From Bettongia penicillata ogilbyi (Eukaryota; Chordata; Mammalia; Diprotodontia; Potoroidae): 64,000 bases of DNA. The position numbers were made by a program, and so were the translations under genes. A model generated the notes under the pieces. That model saw nothing but the letters and a program-made list of their open reading frames with translations. It was not told where the DNA came from and searched no databases. Every line of letters begins with the position of its first letter. Within the stretch, counting starts at the first letter, position 1. This document shows, in pieces, positions 11,709-22,784 of the stretch. Where the stretch lies: the NCBI GenBank assembly GCA_023548195.1, contig JAJHZJ010000419.1:1417773-1481772 (forward strand), written 5' to 3'.

Positions 11709-11722
11709 GGGGGGGGGGGGGG
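11709..11722. repeat. Poly-G tract (14 G)
   Basis: Fourteen consecutive G after CTAAT. Unusually long for this AT-rich DNA; length is likely unstable or uncertain in assembly. Confidence 0.9.
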
Positions 11723-11992
11723 TGATTATAACCATGATCCTACCTTTATCCTGTTACTCCTTCATTCTTCAAATCAAACCTCTAGAGACCATACACAACA
11801 GGAGGTAAGTCACTTAACTACAAACTCTCCCTTCCCTGATATTATTCTTCTACACCCCAGCCTTCTCTATTACCATAGAGGCAAGAGCCTCCCCACCTGT
11901 TCACCTCTTACTTTGGGAACTGTAATTTAATTAAGGCTACCCTCAAAAGATTTAAACATTGAGTTTTCTAAGGAAGAAATCTATACTGTCAA

Positions 11993-12256
11993 TGTTGCTG
12001 TTCAGTAAGTTTTTCAGTCATGTCTGATTCTTTGTGACTCCATTTAGGACTTTCTTGGCAAAGATGTTTGATGAAACTTCCAAAATGGTTTGCCATTTCC
12101 TTCTCCAGATCATTTTACAGATGAGTAAACCAAGGCAAACAGGGTTAAGTGATTTGCCCAGGATCGCATGACTAGTAAATATTTGAGGCTAGATTTGAAT
12201 TTAGGAAGATGTATCTTCCTGACTCCAGGCTCATCACTCTATCCACTGTGCCTTCT
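11993..12256 (-). mobile_element. tRNA-type SINE with BovB-like tail, full length
   Basis: Plus strand: TGTTGCTGTTCAGTAAG, TCATGTCTGATTCTTTGTGA, CTTCTCCAGATCATTTTACA, GTGATTTGCCCAGGATCGCA, TTCCTGACTCCAGGC and ATCCACTGTGCCTTC. Same family and orientation as the copy at 11199, 540 bp away. Confidence 0.9.
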
Positions 12257-12302
12257 ACCTTCCCATGTTATCAATAGACATATTTTAAATAAAGTAAGTC
12301 TG

Positions 12303-12600
12303 TGTCATTACTAGTTAGAGAAATGCAAATTACAGATACTCTGAGGTTCTGCCTCACTCTCATCAAATTAAAAAGTGAACAAAAAATGGAAAATGACAAA
12401 TGCTGGAAGGGTTATAGGAAAACAAGCATTTTAATGTATTGATGGTAGAGCTGTGGATTAGTCCAAAGAAAGAAAGAAGAAAAGGACCCATATGAGTAAA
12501 ACTATTTTGTAGTAGTAAATAACTGGAAACCAAGAGGTTACCTACCAGGGAACAGATGAACAAATTATAGTTTATGAATATAATAAAATATTACCCCATT
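12303..12600 (+). mobile_element. L1 LINE, end of ORF2 / 3' region fragment
   Basis: TAGTTAGAGAAATGCAAATT, CTCTGAGGTTCTGCCTCACT, AATGCTGGAAGGGTTATAGG and GGACCCATATGAG follow the order of the conserved 3' part of marsupial L1. Internally deleted. Confidence 0.75.
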
Positions 12601-12660
12601 GTTTCATTCACTATCCATATGATTTCCCAGACCAAAATAGCTTTCCTTAACTACAAGTAC

Positions 12661-12738
12661 TGTAGTATACATACATATATGCATTTAAATATATGTGTGT
12701 GTATATACACATACATACATACAGTCTACATATATATT
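12661..12738. repeat. TA/CA mixed microsatellite
   Basis: Alternating purine-pyrimidine run (ACATACATATATGC, GTGTGTGTATATACACATAC), partly self-complementary. Confidence 0.85.
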
Positions 12739-13475
12739 TTCTCCCTCATTAGTATATAAGCATCTTGAGGAAAGGGATTCTTTATCTGTATCCTCAGAAC
12801 TTTACACACATCCTGTCTTATATTCAATGCTTTTTCATTCATTCTAAGACTTATAAAGTGATCATTTCAAAATAACCATGTGAGATAGGTTGTACAAAGA
12901 AAAAATAACATTTTACAAAGTAAGAAAGCAATGCTTGGGATTCGTAGGTGATTTGACAGCCAATATGTGTTAGAACTCAGAATTTAAACCCAAATCTTTT
13001 AACTGCTTGCCCTATGATCTTATTGCCTCTCCTTACTTACTGTGTGGTTAATCTGGAGAATATTTTTTCTTCTCCTGAGCTCTTATTCCCTATAATTTGT
13101 TGATCTATCATCTATATTAACTACGTCCACGTTGTTAGTAGGCATCACTATACCATTTGACTATAAGTGCTTTTTGTCTAATAGCACATTGTATCAGAAT
13201 GGGAGTTAAGTGTATATTTAAAGGTTGAGAGCTGGCAGTAATTTGTTAAATAATTCAGGACCTCAATGAAAGTCCTCCTTTAATGTCTCGACCTAGCCTA
13301 TAGATGACCCTGGGTTCTTGGAGGAGGCTGTGTCCATGGGACACAATATATAAAAGGTTTTATGAAGCCAAAAATTGCTTGAACAAAGGCCTAATGGTGT
13401 TTTGCATGCACTGGCTAAGCTAAATGTGTAGAGGTTTGTCACTGGGTCACCTAGGGAATTTTTCATAAGCTCCAA

Positions 13476-13611
13476 AGATTTAGAGCTGGAAGCCCAACCC
13501 CCTCATTTACAGTTGAAACTCAGAAAGGTGGTGACCTACCCAAGGTCACATAGGTTGTGAGTGACAGAACTAGAATTTGAACTTAGATCTCCTGGTCTTT
13601 TCCTCTACACC
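13476..13611 (-). mobile_element. MIR-type SINE fragment
   Basis: GATTTAGAGCTGGAAGCCCA, CAAGGTCACATAGGTTGTGA and TAGAATTTGAACTTAGATCT in reverse MIR order, directly abutting a DNA transposon fragment. Confidence 0.75.
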
Positions 13612-13720
13612 AGGGCTTCTTTGCTATTTTTGCATCATAGATTCCTTTGACAATCTGGTGAAACCTATGACCTCCTTCTCACAATAATTGTTGCCTGCAT
13701 TCATAATTGAAGATATTGAA
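13612..13720 (-). mobile_element. hAT-type DNA transposon fragment
   Basis: CAGGGCTTCTTTGC, then GCATCATAGATTCCTTTGAC, AATCTGGTGAAACCTATGAC and CTTCTCACAATAAT: one end of the family with CAGGGGTTCTTAACC-like termini, also seen at 18024, 32455, 34980 and 51362. No gene or clear repeat from 13721 to 14832. Confidence 0.55.
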
Positions 13721-14832
13721 TTTCAGTTTAGAAGTTAGTAAAAAATAAAGGTGTATATGAGGAATAAAAACCCAGAAGGCTAAAAGACGAGAAAGAATCT
13801 GTAGGGTATAATGAAGACAGAGGCTGGAGACTTTTAAATTATGTGACAGAAGTTTGGAAGATCAAAGAAATGTCAAAAGACAAAGCATTTGATTTAATTA
13901 TGCTAAACAGCTGGTGTTAAAGCAGTCCACTGCACTTCAAAAGAGTCCACTTTTTTAAAAGTTAGTTGCTAATCCATCAGGGCCACCTAATTATCGTTCT
14001 AGCATTTTCTTCAATATAGCAGAATCCTGGATTTTAGAAGGATGATTGCATTGGGCTATAGAAAAGAGGCAGAAGGAAAGTTCAGCCCCCACCTCCCAGT
14101 GGTTTAAGTTTGGAAGGGAAAGGATGAGTGGTTTGTAATGAATCAAAGTCAAGTAAAAAAAAACAAAAACGATTTAGCAAAGCCTTCAGAACAAAAGTGC
14201 AAACGTGGCTCAGAAACAAATTGGTAGAAGAGGCTCTGGAATGATAAGAAGGAAGATGGAATCATTTTTTGAGTTGACTTTTTTTTTTTAACTTACCCTC
14301 ATGTAGCTGAGCTTTCACCCAAACCTGGGGCATTTTGATTGTTTCTCCAGATACAGAAAGTGAGACTCCAAAGGAGTGGAGAGAATACAGGGCTCGTTGT
14401 GATATTGTATACCTGCATAAGGGCAGGAGGTGATGCCAGATACTATCCAGAAGAGACCTGTAGAGCAAGAAGAAAAAAAGGCTGGAGAAACCAACTTCTG
14501 ATTTCCAGCTTGCTTCCCTAGAGACTTGGTAGATTTTCCCCTTTGGTAAGACTGAAGTTCCTTTCTTGGTTTGAAGAGAGATCTCATCTTGCTTCCAGAA
14601 AGAAAAGTTCATATAATCTTATGTATTTTCTGGCATATTATAGTCTGTATAACTCCTCCAATTTCTATTTCCTATTTTCTTAGATAAATGAGTTTGCTCC
14701 TATTATTCTCTATTTGGGATGATCTTTCGTGTGACAAGTATTTGGTTGAAAGATTGGCAAGTGTAAACTTAATGACGTGACCAAGGAAATGTGTTGTTTA
14801 TTTATTTTGAATCAGACATACTTCCAAACTAG

Positions 14833-14926
14833 CAAACACACACATACACACACACATATATACATATATGTGTATATGTAGATATAAATATAGACATATC
14901 TGTGTCTATCTATACATACACATATA
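14833..14926. repeat. CA/TA microsatellite
   Basis: CACACACATACACACACACA followed by TATATACATATATGTGTAT and degenerate continuation. Confidence 0.85.
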
Positions 14927-15344
14927 ATGGGAGTGGAAATATAAATCTAGTTCAAAATACTTTTGGAGATAGGTGAAGGAGCAGGAAACACTTAACCATT
15001 GCTTTTTGGCTCCCTTTTATGTGACATTTATAGTCTCCTTGGATAGGGCTGGTCCAGACTGGGGAGACATCTGTTTGTACTGCCCAAGAGAATGATTTAT
15101 GTAATCCATGTGGTCAGATGTGTCTAATATTAAAGGAAGTGCACATCTTATAATTGTATTACTCCTAAAGAGCTGTGATGTCATTAGTACAGGGTTTATA
15201 TACACAGAGGTTAAATGACTTTCCCACAGTCACAGCTAGTGTCAGAGGTCTATAGGATCACACGTTGAAAAAGAGGCTCGCCAAATATAACTTCCTATAT
15301 AAATAGTAAAGCAGTAGAACTTGAACCCAAACTCAAATCTAGAT

Positions 15345-15478
15345 TTATAATCACAATGAGTTCTAGAGCTAGAAGGAACCTTAGTGGTCTTCTGGTCTAA
15401 CCCTATCATTTTAGAGAGAAGACCAACTGTTGGCTTCACCTCCAGGGCTCTTTCCACTATACCCCATTGCCTAATATT
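15345..15478 (-). mobile_element. MIR-type SINE fragment
   Basis: TCTAGAGCTAGAAGGAACCT, TCTTCTGGTCTAACCCTATC and GCTCTTTCCACTATACC. Degraded reverse copy; a further bit at 15205-15245 reads TTTCCCACAGTCACAGCTAG. Confidence 0.6.
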
Positions 15479-15479
15479 C

Positions 15480-16860
15480 AAAAGGCACTTCTAATGCTTA
15501 TCCAAAACCTTCTCTTTTCTAGGCTTAAAGAAAAGTCTCTATCAAAGCTGAAAAACTTGTCATGAATTATGTTCCTTGTCACTTCAAATATAACTAAGTT
15601 TTCAAAACCTGGAGCTCTGTAAACAATGCCATTCAGAAGTGACACTTGGGAGCGGGAGAAGAAAGTTTAAACTCAGAAACACAATCAAGCAGAAATGATA
15701 CACATGGGAATGAATGGTCCCTTTAAAATCTTCTTCAAAACATCTCATCCCTGTTCCAGATTCTATTTTGAGTCTTTTTTTTTTAGCAACTTGCTCTGCA
15801 TCAGTCTTGCTATGCAATAATTTAAAATCGTTTATTGATGAAACCCTCTTCTTGATATTATCCTCTCTCATACCTACAGCATGAAAATAGTAGAAATTTC
15901 ATCTGAGGAAATTCTGCAAATGAAGGAGATGGAGGGTTTGGCAAAAGTTTGAATGTGTTGCCCATCTGTTTTGTTTGGACATTCCTGATACAAACCACAC
16001 TTGATAAACCTCCTTTCTATTTGAAGTCTCCATGACTGATAAAAAATGGAATACTTGAGTTTATGCAGCTGTTCACAAGCTAATTATCTGCAATCATTTC
16101 TGATTACTTAATAGGCCATGGTAGGATGTGTGTTTGTTGCTATGTTTGAGTTTACACATCAGGCTTTAATGTGCTGATATGGTTAATTGCTGTACTCACT
16201 GCTGCCTGCTAATAGACCATTCCTGGAAATGAGACCATATCTCAATGGAATTTGCTTGTTTATTTTAAATAAGTAATAACTACAAGCTCACATCCAAGAT
16301 CCAGTGTTTACCAGTTTAAGAATGCACTTTTTAGTGCTGTATCTTTTCTAATGCATTTAAATTATTCAAGTTTGAGAAAATGAGTTATTAAACTAATGAG
16401 TCAATAACCCACTCAAATACTTAGATGTAACATTTTTTCTGCACTGTTCCGTTTCCTAAATTGCTTTCTTTCATTGATAACAAAATAATTTTTTTAAATG
16501 TTGTCAAACAACTTAAGTATAGTAGAATTATGAGACAAATACATATTAAAAGTAGACAAGTATTTATTAAAATGTAAACTGAGATACCTATGCTGATGAC
16601 ATGGAGTTGCATGTATTCATCACCTAGTAGGTAGATATAGAAATATTGCCTAGGGACGCCTGCTTTCTTTAGCAATTTATCCATTTTATGATTATCTAGT
16701 TTATTAAATTATTTAGTCTATATTAAAACCATGGATTTCATTTTTCTTTCCCTGTCCCTGTTTGCAGTTCCATATACTAAAAAGTAAGGAAATGTATCCA
16801 TTCTAACCATTTCTTGACAATAAACTTTTTGAAAATAGAGATTATATCTTATTTATGCCT
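15480..16860. other. Repeat-poor intergenic stretch
   Basis: About 1.4 kb with no recognisable transposon. The part at 15990-16400 is AT-rich but not low-complexity, with several TAAT-type motifs (CTAATTATCTGCAATC, GATTACTTAATAGG). It could be conserved non-coding DNA, but this is inference only; no gene seen. Confidence 0.35.
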
Positions 16861-16867
16861 GAATCTC

Positions 16868-16978
16868 CCCATTAGAAAGTATGCTCCTTCAGAGTAAGGA
16901 TTGTATTTGTAACCTGTAGAGCTTAGCACACTGCCTAGCACATAGAGTAAGTGCTTAATAAATTCTTCTTGATTGATA
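16868..16978 (+). mobile_element. L2-type 3' end
   Basis: TTAGAAAGTATGCTCCTTCA, GAGCTTAGCACACTGCCTAG and CACATAGAGTAAGTGCTTAA, then TTGATTGA: complete L2 tail. Confidence 0.8.
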
Positions 16979-17514
16979 ACTTACCTTTCTAGTCTTTGGT
17001 TCCCAAGATCTGTTTTCTAATTCTCCCCATATTTAGGAGAAATCCATATCACTTGGAAGAGATACATAGGTTGAATTTTTTCCATTTGTAATTTGTAGTC
17101 AACATTCTAGAAAACATGTGGTCTAGCCTGCATTTTCTTCCCTTTGCCCCCTTCCCCTCTGTCCCCTTTTAGGAGTGTGTATGAGGGAAGGAAGCCTGAG
17201 GACAGGCAAGGGATAAGGAGTGGAATAAAGATGGAAAAGTATCTTTAATTGATTTAATCAGTTAACTTCAGCTGAGTACTGTTTGGGGTAAAATGTTAAA
17301 AAAAAAAAAAGTCTCCTTGCATTAAGATCGCTAGTTCACTGTTTATTAATTATATTCCAGTTTTATATGGATATGGATTTTATTGCTATAGCTTCAAAAG
17401 TTACTGGTCGTCTCTTTTGCTGTTTTTTCCTTTGTTGTGTCTGCTATCCTCTAAGGTACCAAATATGGCAGATCTGTGCACGCAGTTTTCCTATTTACCC
17501 TCTATTTTTAAGGC

Positions 17515-17720
17515 CTCCTTGATCAGATTTTTTAAAATTTTAATTTTTTTAAAAAATTTAACAAACTTTCCTTCTCACCTCCCCTCCACCAGCCACTAGG
17601 GGAAGAAAAAGAAAACTCTTGTAACAATATGCAGAGTAAAACAAAACAAATTCCCGTACTGGCACTACCCAAAACAAAATGTGTGACTTATTCTGCAGTT
17701 AGTCCAACACCTCTCCCTCA
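17515..17720 (-). mobile_element. L1 3' end, reverse
   Basis: T-rich 5' side then CTTGTAACAATATGCAGAGT, AAAACAAAACAAATTCCCGT and CTCTCCCTCAGAGAGTGGGT: reverse complement of the marsupial L1 3' untranslated region. Confidence 0.65.
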
Positions 17721-18023
17721 GAGAGTGGGTAGTATGGAGCTGCTGCTTCGAGAGAGACAGTAACTCAGGAGCTTCTGCTTTCATCCTGTGCAGACTCACA
17801 CCCATCCTTGCCTTGCCTTGCTTGAGAAACCACTGGGGCTGAGCCATACTACATAGTTAAAGGGAATCACTAAGGGGTTGTAGAGATGGAGGAAGAAAAA
17901 AGCCCCCCTATTACATTTTAACCAATAGAGGTTAAAGGGGAACTGGAGGTGGAGGGAACATTGGCACAAATCTTCTTAGGTGAGACTAAGTGATTCTGAG
18001 CATTTATGTGAAAGGGGATTAGT

Positions 18024-18556
18024 AACCAGTTTTGTGTCATGAACCCCTACAGCAGGAGCCCTTCTCAGAATAATGTTTTCAAATGTATAAAATACAGAGA
18101 ATATTGGGGATGGAGTTACACACTTCTGGAAAGATTGAATCCTTAAGCCTGGGAGTTCTGAACCACACTGGGCTAATCTGATCAGATATCTGCACCAAAT
18201 CCAGCATTAACATGGTAAGCTTTTGGAGGGGCAAGAGGAGCAAAGAACAAGGTTACCTGAGCAGTGAACAGGTTCAAGTTGGAAATCAGCAGGTGGAAGC
18301 TTCTGTGCTAATCAGTAGTGAGACTGTACTGGGGAGCAGCCCCTGCACTTCCAAACTGGGTGAAATAGAATAATTCTGGCATCTATCAAAATTTAACTAA
18401 GGAAAAAATGCATCTTTATATAGGACTACAAAGGACCATAAAAGTTAGTGGAAATAGAGATATAATCCTCCCCCCCCATCCAAGTTCACAGATTTCCTAA
18501 AATCTATTCACAGACCCTTTGGGAATCCATGGACCGCTGGTTAAGAACCCTTGACA
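18024..18556 (-). mobile_element. hAT-type DNA transposon, interrupted
   Basis: Left end CAGTTTTGTGTCATGAACCC, CTTCTCAGAATAATGTTTTC and AAATGTATAAAATAC. The right end CACAGACCCTTTGGGAATCC, then ATGGACCGCTGGTTAAGAAC, CCTTG. The ends are related to the TTCTTAACC termini of this family. The middle is replaced by a 7SL-derived sequence at about 18108-18383. Confidence 0.6.
18108..18383 (+). pseudogene. 7SL RNA (signal recognition particle RNA) pseudogene
   Basis: The plus strand follows 7SL RNA in order: CCTGGGAGTTCTG, ATCTGCACCAAATCCAGCAT (7SL GTCCGCACTAAGTTCGGCAT), TAACATGGTAAGC, GGTTACCTGAGCAGTGAACA, GGTTCAAGTTGGAAATCAGC, GTGCTAATCAGTAGTGAGAC and CCTGCACTTCCAAACTGGGT. It covers most of the Alu-distal and S domains, while the 5' Alu portion is poorly preserved. 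Many substitutions make it a dead copy. No clear poly(A) tail. It sits between two halves of a DNA transposon. Confidence 0.85.
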
Positions 18557-19690
18557 TAGACTATTGAGACTAAAAATTACTCAAAGGATTTTTTTTTCTT
18601 TTTTAAACATTATTTTCTTTAGAAATGCTGTGAACTTTGTGCTTGCAATAAGAGAATTGGTCTCAATTCATTATGGAGAATACCATCAATATTTTTTCTC
18701 CCCAACTATCTTGGGTGAACCCAAGAAGAAAATCCCTCAAAGTTTACCTCAAGTTCTTCATGCCACTGCAGTCCAAGACATATGTGTTACATCCTTTCTC
18801 TTTGATGAATTTTAATAGAAGCCAGAATTATTCAGGTGCTTTGAATCTCTCAGTTGGTCTTCTGGGCATGAAGACAGTTTCTCTTTTCTAAATCATTTAT
18901 GGTCTATGCTTTCCCAAAAAGGAGTGTAAAGAAAGGGAGAGATCACTTGCATATATTCACATTTTGCCCAAGTAAGGCCACAATCCTCAGTGTATGGAAG
19001 CCTATTAAAGATGGAGAAATAAGGGGCTTATTAGAGTCCTGATGCTGGGGTGCTTGGGTGCCTGTGCTTGGACCCCAAATCTAAATCCACCTAGGAAGCA
19101 TGTTTGGCACATGCCTTACTTACTATAGAATATTCTATATAATTGTACCCCTCTAAGGTTACAGGTTCCCTAAGAACTCTTGCCCCCTAAAAAGCATAAT
19201 AAATATTCACCACCTGGACCTCAAGAAAGCTTGAATCCCTGAATTCTTTTCCCATCGGTCCACGTAGGAACTCCAGTCTTGGGGTTCTGGTAGCTTTCCA
19301 GCTTTCATCACTGGGAAAGATTGAAAGCTTCAATGGGGATGAGGGTGGGGGCTAGCACTAAACTTGCTATAGCTAGGTTAATACCCTGCCTCTAAGTCCA
19401 TAGGCACAGTCTCACCCCTCAGAGGCTGTTTTTGTTTTTTCTTTTTCAGATGTGAAGATGGAGACAATAATACTTTTTTTCACAAGGTTACTGTGAGGAT
19501 CAAAAGATGTGTGTGTGTGTGTGTGTGTGCATGAAATGCTTTGCAAAACAAGTTGTTTCATAAAATCAATTACTTATTTGACAATTGGGACAGTTCTAAA
19601 AGGCCAAGGATTTATCAGTTAAGGTTAAATTTGCTATATAACAACTGGGATCCTGCCTTTTAACAGCAAACAAATGCTGGTTAGCCTATA
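18557..19690. other. Intergenic DNA with one microsatellite
   Basis: No gene or confident repeat apart from (GT)n at 19507-19529. Confidence 0.4.
19507..19529. repeat. (GT)n microsatellite
   Basis: Eleven GT units followed by GCATG. Confidence 0.9.
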
Positions 19691-19693
19691 TTC

Positions 19694-19800
19694 CAGGGGT
19701 CACGTAGTGTGAGCCAAATCTAGCCTATCACCTGCTTTTGTATAGTCCCAGCTGAGAAGGGTTTTTAAATTTTTCAATAAAAATTGTCATTCTTACCCCT
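19694..19800 (+). mobile_element. hAT/Charlie-like fragment
   Basis: Starts CAGGGGTCACGTAGTGTGAG, then CCAAATCTAGCCTATCACCT, GCTTTTGTATAGTCCCAGCT and ends near TCTTACCCCTG. The CAGGGGTC...GACCCCTG-like ends and 'gccaaatc..gcc' core suit Charlie-type elements; family not determined. Confidence 0.5.
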
Positions 19801-19914
19801 GTATCAGGTATGATATGATATAGGGTAAACTTGATGAAATGGAGCACTGTGATCTGTATTTTTTATTTCACCACTAATTACAGAAAGTAAGTCCTTGCAC
19901 CTTGATGGTGCAAA

Positions 19915-20310
19915 TGGGTTCTAGTCCTAGCTCTGAAACTACATAACCACATGACCTTGGGCAAATGACTATCTCTCTAGGCCTTAATTTACTTTCTTTA
20001 ATAAAATGAGGGTTTTGAACTGTTTTTTTTTTTTCCACTTGTGTGTCTGACTCTTCATGAACCCATTCAGGGTTTTCTTGGCAAAGATAGTAGAATGGTT
20101 TGCCATTTCCTTCTCCAGCTCATTTTACAGAAGAGGAAAAAGGTAAGCAAGGTTAAATGACTTGCCCACGGTCACACACCTATTAAGTGTGTGAGGTCAG
20201 ATTTGAACTCAGAAAGATGAGTCTTCTTAATTCCAGACCCAGCACTCTATATACTGTGCCACCTACTCTCTGGACTTGACAGTCTACTTAAATGACCCCC
20301 TCCCCCAAAG
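19915..20310 (+). mobile_element. MIR-type SINE split by a BovB-tailed SINE
   Basis: GGGTTCTAGTCCTAGCTCTG, ACCTTGGGCAAATGACTATC and TAATAAAATGAGGGTTTTGA, then the insertion, then GACTTGACAGTCTACTTAAA as the probable remaining tail. Confidence 0.55.
20036..20266 (-). mobile_element. tRNA-type SINE with BovB-like tail
   Basis: Reverse copy: GTGTGTCTGACTCTTCATGA, GGTTTTCTTGGCAAAGATAG, CTTCTCCAGCTCATTTTACA, CACGGTCACACACCTATTAA and GATTTGAACTCAGAAAGATG, then CTGTGCCACCTA. Inserted into an older SINE. Confidence 0.85.
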
Positions 20311-20349
20311 AATAGAAAATGCTCAAATTTTTTTTTTAAGGGTTATGGA

Positions 20350-20510
20350 TATAGAGTTGGAATGGACTACGAAGACCATAAAAGTACACTCCTCATTTTA
20401 CAGATGAGGAAGGTTGTATCTTGCTTAAGGTAACACAAGCAGCAGAGGCAGGATTTGAATTTAGGTGCTCAGGCTCCAGAGTTAGTGTCAGGTCACCTCC
20501 TTGACCTTTT
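20350..20510 (-). mobile_element. MIR-type SINE fragment
   Basis: GATATAGAGTTGGAATGGAC, CTCATTTTACAGATGAGGAA and GGCAGGATTTGAATTTAGGT in reverse order. Confidence 0.7.
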
Positions 20511-20619
20511 CTCAGACCTGTGAGTGATGGGATTTTAGTTTTCCCTCTTCATATTTCTCAGTCAGCAGAATTCTGAATCTAGGAATTAAAAGTTCCCTAG
20601 GTTAGTTTTGTGAGATGAC

Positions 20620-20965
20620 TTGTTGTTGTTCCTCCTTCGTTGCCAAAGAAAACCATGCCATCAGAGAAATGATGACATGACTTTGTTTTGAGTGAGGGAG
20701 GGTTGTGCAGGTCACCAGCCTCACTTTCCCCTCCAGAGTCATCTGGATCCAATAACCAAATATTCATCAGGCTGACTGGAGATGGCCCAGGATGCAATGG
20801 GAGACCTTGGGCCCTTTAGGCCAAGGTCTTTGCAGGTACTCACTTAGGGTGAGGTAACACCCATTCATTGAACAGGCCTGTTTAAGAAGTAGCCAGGGCA
20901 TGGCCCCTTTAATGAGCCCAAGAAAAAGAAAGACATCAGGCTGGGAGGGAAGCAGCAACAGTTAC
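20620..20965 (-). mobile_element. RTE-tailed element with an extended body
   Basis: Shares with the copies at 26286 and 62649 the module TTCGTTGCCAAAGAAAACCA, GAGGGTTGTGCAGGTCACCA and TCATCAGGCTGACTGGAGAT. After CCCAGGATGCAATGGGAGAC it continues into a different body (CTTTGCAGGTACTCACTTAG, GTAACACCCATTCATTGAAC) instead of the tRNA-like head. Probably another element, perhaps the RTE LINE itself, sharing the 3' module. Confidence 0.7.
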
Positions 20966-21204
20966 TATTGATATACTCTAAAGTTAGAAAGGTCCAGAAG
21001 AGCTCTTAGGAAAGGGCCCATTGGTGTCCCAGCTTCGGAGTGGAGAATGTTTAAGGTTTTGGGAAAGGAAAAGAAAGGACAGGGCAGGAGAGGACAGGAA
21101 AGAAGGTGAGATGACTTACTCATTGAGAATATAATCTTAGTCTATCTGACTTAGTTTCCTATCAAATGAAGTAATTAAATTAGCACATGTGTACACACAC
21201 AAAA

Positions 21205-21482
21205 AAAGACTCTGAAGTCAGGGGACTTGGGTTCAAATCCTACCACTGATGTCACCTATGTGACTTTGAGCATGTTAATTAAGCTCCCTAGACCTCAGCT
21301 TCCTAACCTGTAAAAAAACAAAAACAGAAACAAGAGGGATGGACTATTTGTCAGTAACAGTCAATGGGCATTTATTAAGAGGAAATATGTGCCACGCACT
21401 GGGATAAGGGCTGGGGATAGAAAGAAGGTAAAAGACATCAACAGCTTCTGAGGTCCTTTCCACCTCTAAATCTGCGATCATC
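21205..21482 (+). mobile_element. tRNA-type SINE split by reverse L2 tail
   Basis: CTGAAGTCAGGGGACTTGGG, TTCAAATCCTACCACTGATG, TAGACCTCAGCTTCCTAACC, then an interruption at about 21352-21440 (GGGCATTTATTAAGAGGAAA, CACTGGGATAAGGGCTGGGG, reverse L2), then GAGGTCCTTTCCACCTCTAA as the SINE end. Confidence 0.65.
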
Positions 21483-21489
21483 AAGCTTT

Positions 21490-22300
21490 TTAAATAACTT
21501 CCTTTGCAACATAACTGTATGACAGCTGATCAAGTAGTATCTTAATTGTCTTAATGAGGAAACTGGGGCACACAGCAAGTAAGCATTAAAGTCAGGACCC
21601 AATACCGTATCTCCCCAAGTACAGGGTTTTTGCTACTCTATCACACGCAAATCATGAGCATCATGAGTAATAATTACTGTCTATTCATTTTCTTTCTGTG
21701 ATCCAATACAATGAAGCATAAAAGTGGATTTATTTTTATCTCTTCTTCCTTTTCTGTGAATATATACCCTTTAATCTGATTAGTTTGGGCCTATCTCCTT
21801 GTAAGCTTATTTCTCTAAAATTGCTCAAGAAAATGGCAATTGTGGAAACTGTCATTTAAATTACTAGAAAGATTCAGCAGCCTTTAATCAGTGCAGATTT
21901 TTCTTCATTTGTAATAAACTTGAAATACTCTTTAGATGACATTTAAGTGGAATTTATGTTTGAAGAGTGTTAGCAAGGTGAAAAAATGTGTAACAGCAAC
22001 TGACAGATTGTGTTAAAAATCTACAGGGACTCAGACTGGAATGTATTTTTATTTCAGGTCCTGCACCCATTGAACTTCTCTGCAATACTAACATAAGCGT
22101 GCAGTGACACAAAATGCAGCCCATGGAAAGAAGAGGAACTTACAGCAGAATCGAAATCCTCCCAGGAAAATCTAAGGGTATATCCAAACTAAAAGAAAAT
22201 GTTCATCTTAACCATTCCCAGAACTGAAGTGTATCTTCCAACTAAACATTTTACCAACCTAAATATATAAAATAATTTAGATGTTTTTTGAGTTATTTAT
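21490..22300. other. Intergenic stretch, repeat-poor
   Basis: An opening bit (GAAACTGGGGCACACAGCAAG) is MIR-like. From about 21690 to 22030 no transposon is recognisable and the sequence looks non-random but AT-rich; a candidate non-coding conserved block only by inference. Confidence 0.3.
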
Positions 22301-22314
22301 TTACAGAGAAGAGA

Positions 22315-22480
22315 GTCATGTGGTGGAAATTGCATTATAGTTAGAGCCAGAGGTCTAGGTTCAAGGTTCAGCTCTGAAACTTTCTTATGATTCGACTAAA
22401 GTTGTCACCTCTGTCAGTCTCAGTTTCCTCATCTGACAGATTGAACCAACCCTCCTACTACCAAGTTGTGAGAAAAATGG
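22315..22480 (+). mobile_element. MIR-type SINE
   Basis: TTATAGTTAGAGCCAGAGGT, CTAGGTTCAAGGTTCAGCTC and CAGTCTCAGTTTCCTCATCT. Confidence 0.7.
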
Positions 22481-22524
22481 CTTTATCAGTCTTCATCTCC
22501 TACACCTCCAACTGCTTGTGTAAT

Positions 22525-22750
22525 TCATTGGTACGGGGAACTCCCAGGGAAGGAAATTCCTTTCTCCAATGCAAGCTTGTACCTACAGTGCAATTTATAG
22601 TGTTAGAAAATTACCTGGGGAAACTTATTTAAGTGACTTGTCCAGTCAAACAGACAGTTATGTGTCAGATAATGGCCTTAGTAGAGAGAATCCAGGTCTT
22701 TCTGACCGTGAGGCAAACTCTACCTACTGTATCACAATTCTTAAACTTTA
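22525..22750 (-). mobile_element. Marsupial SINE of the 'GAACTTCCAGGTGAGGAAA' type
   Basis: GGGAACTCCCAGGGAAGGAA, TTCCTTTCTCCAATGCAAGC, TTAGAAAATTACCTGGGG, AAGTGACTTGTCCAG and AATCCAGGTCTTTCTGACCG: the most complete copy of this family here. Confidence 0.65.
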
Positions 22751-22784
22751 AAGCAGCCATTGGGGCTGGACCTCTTTTCATTGG

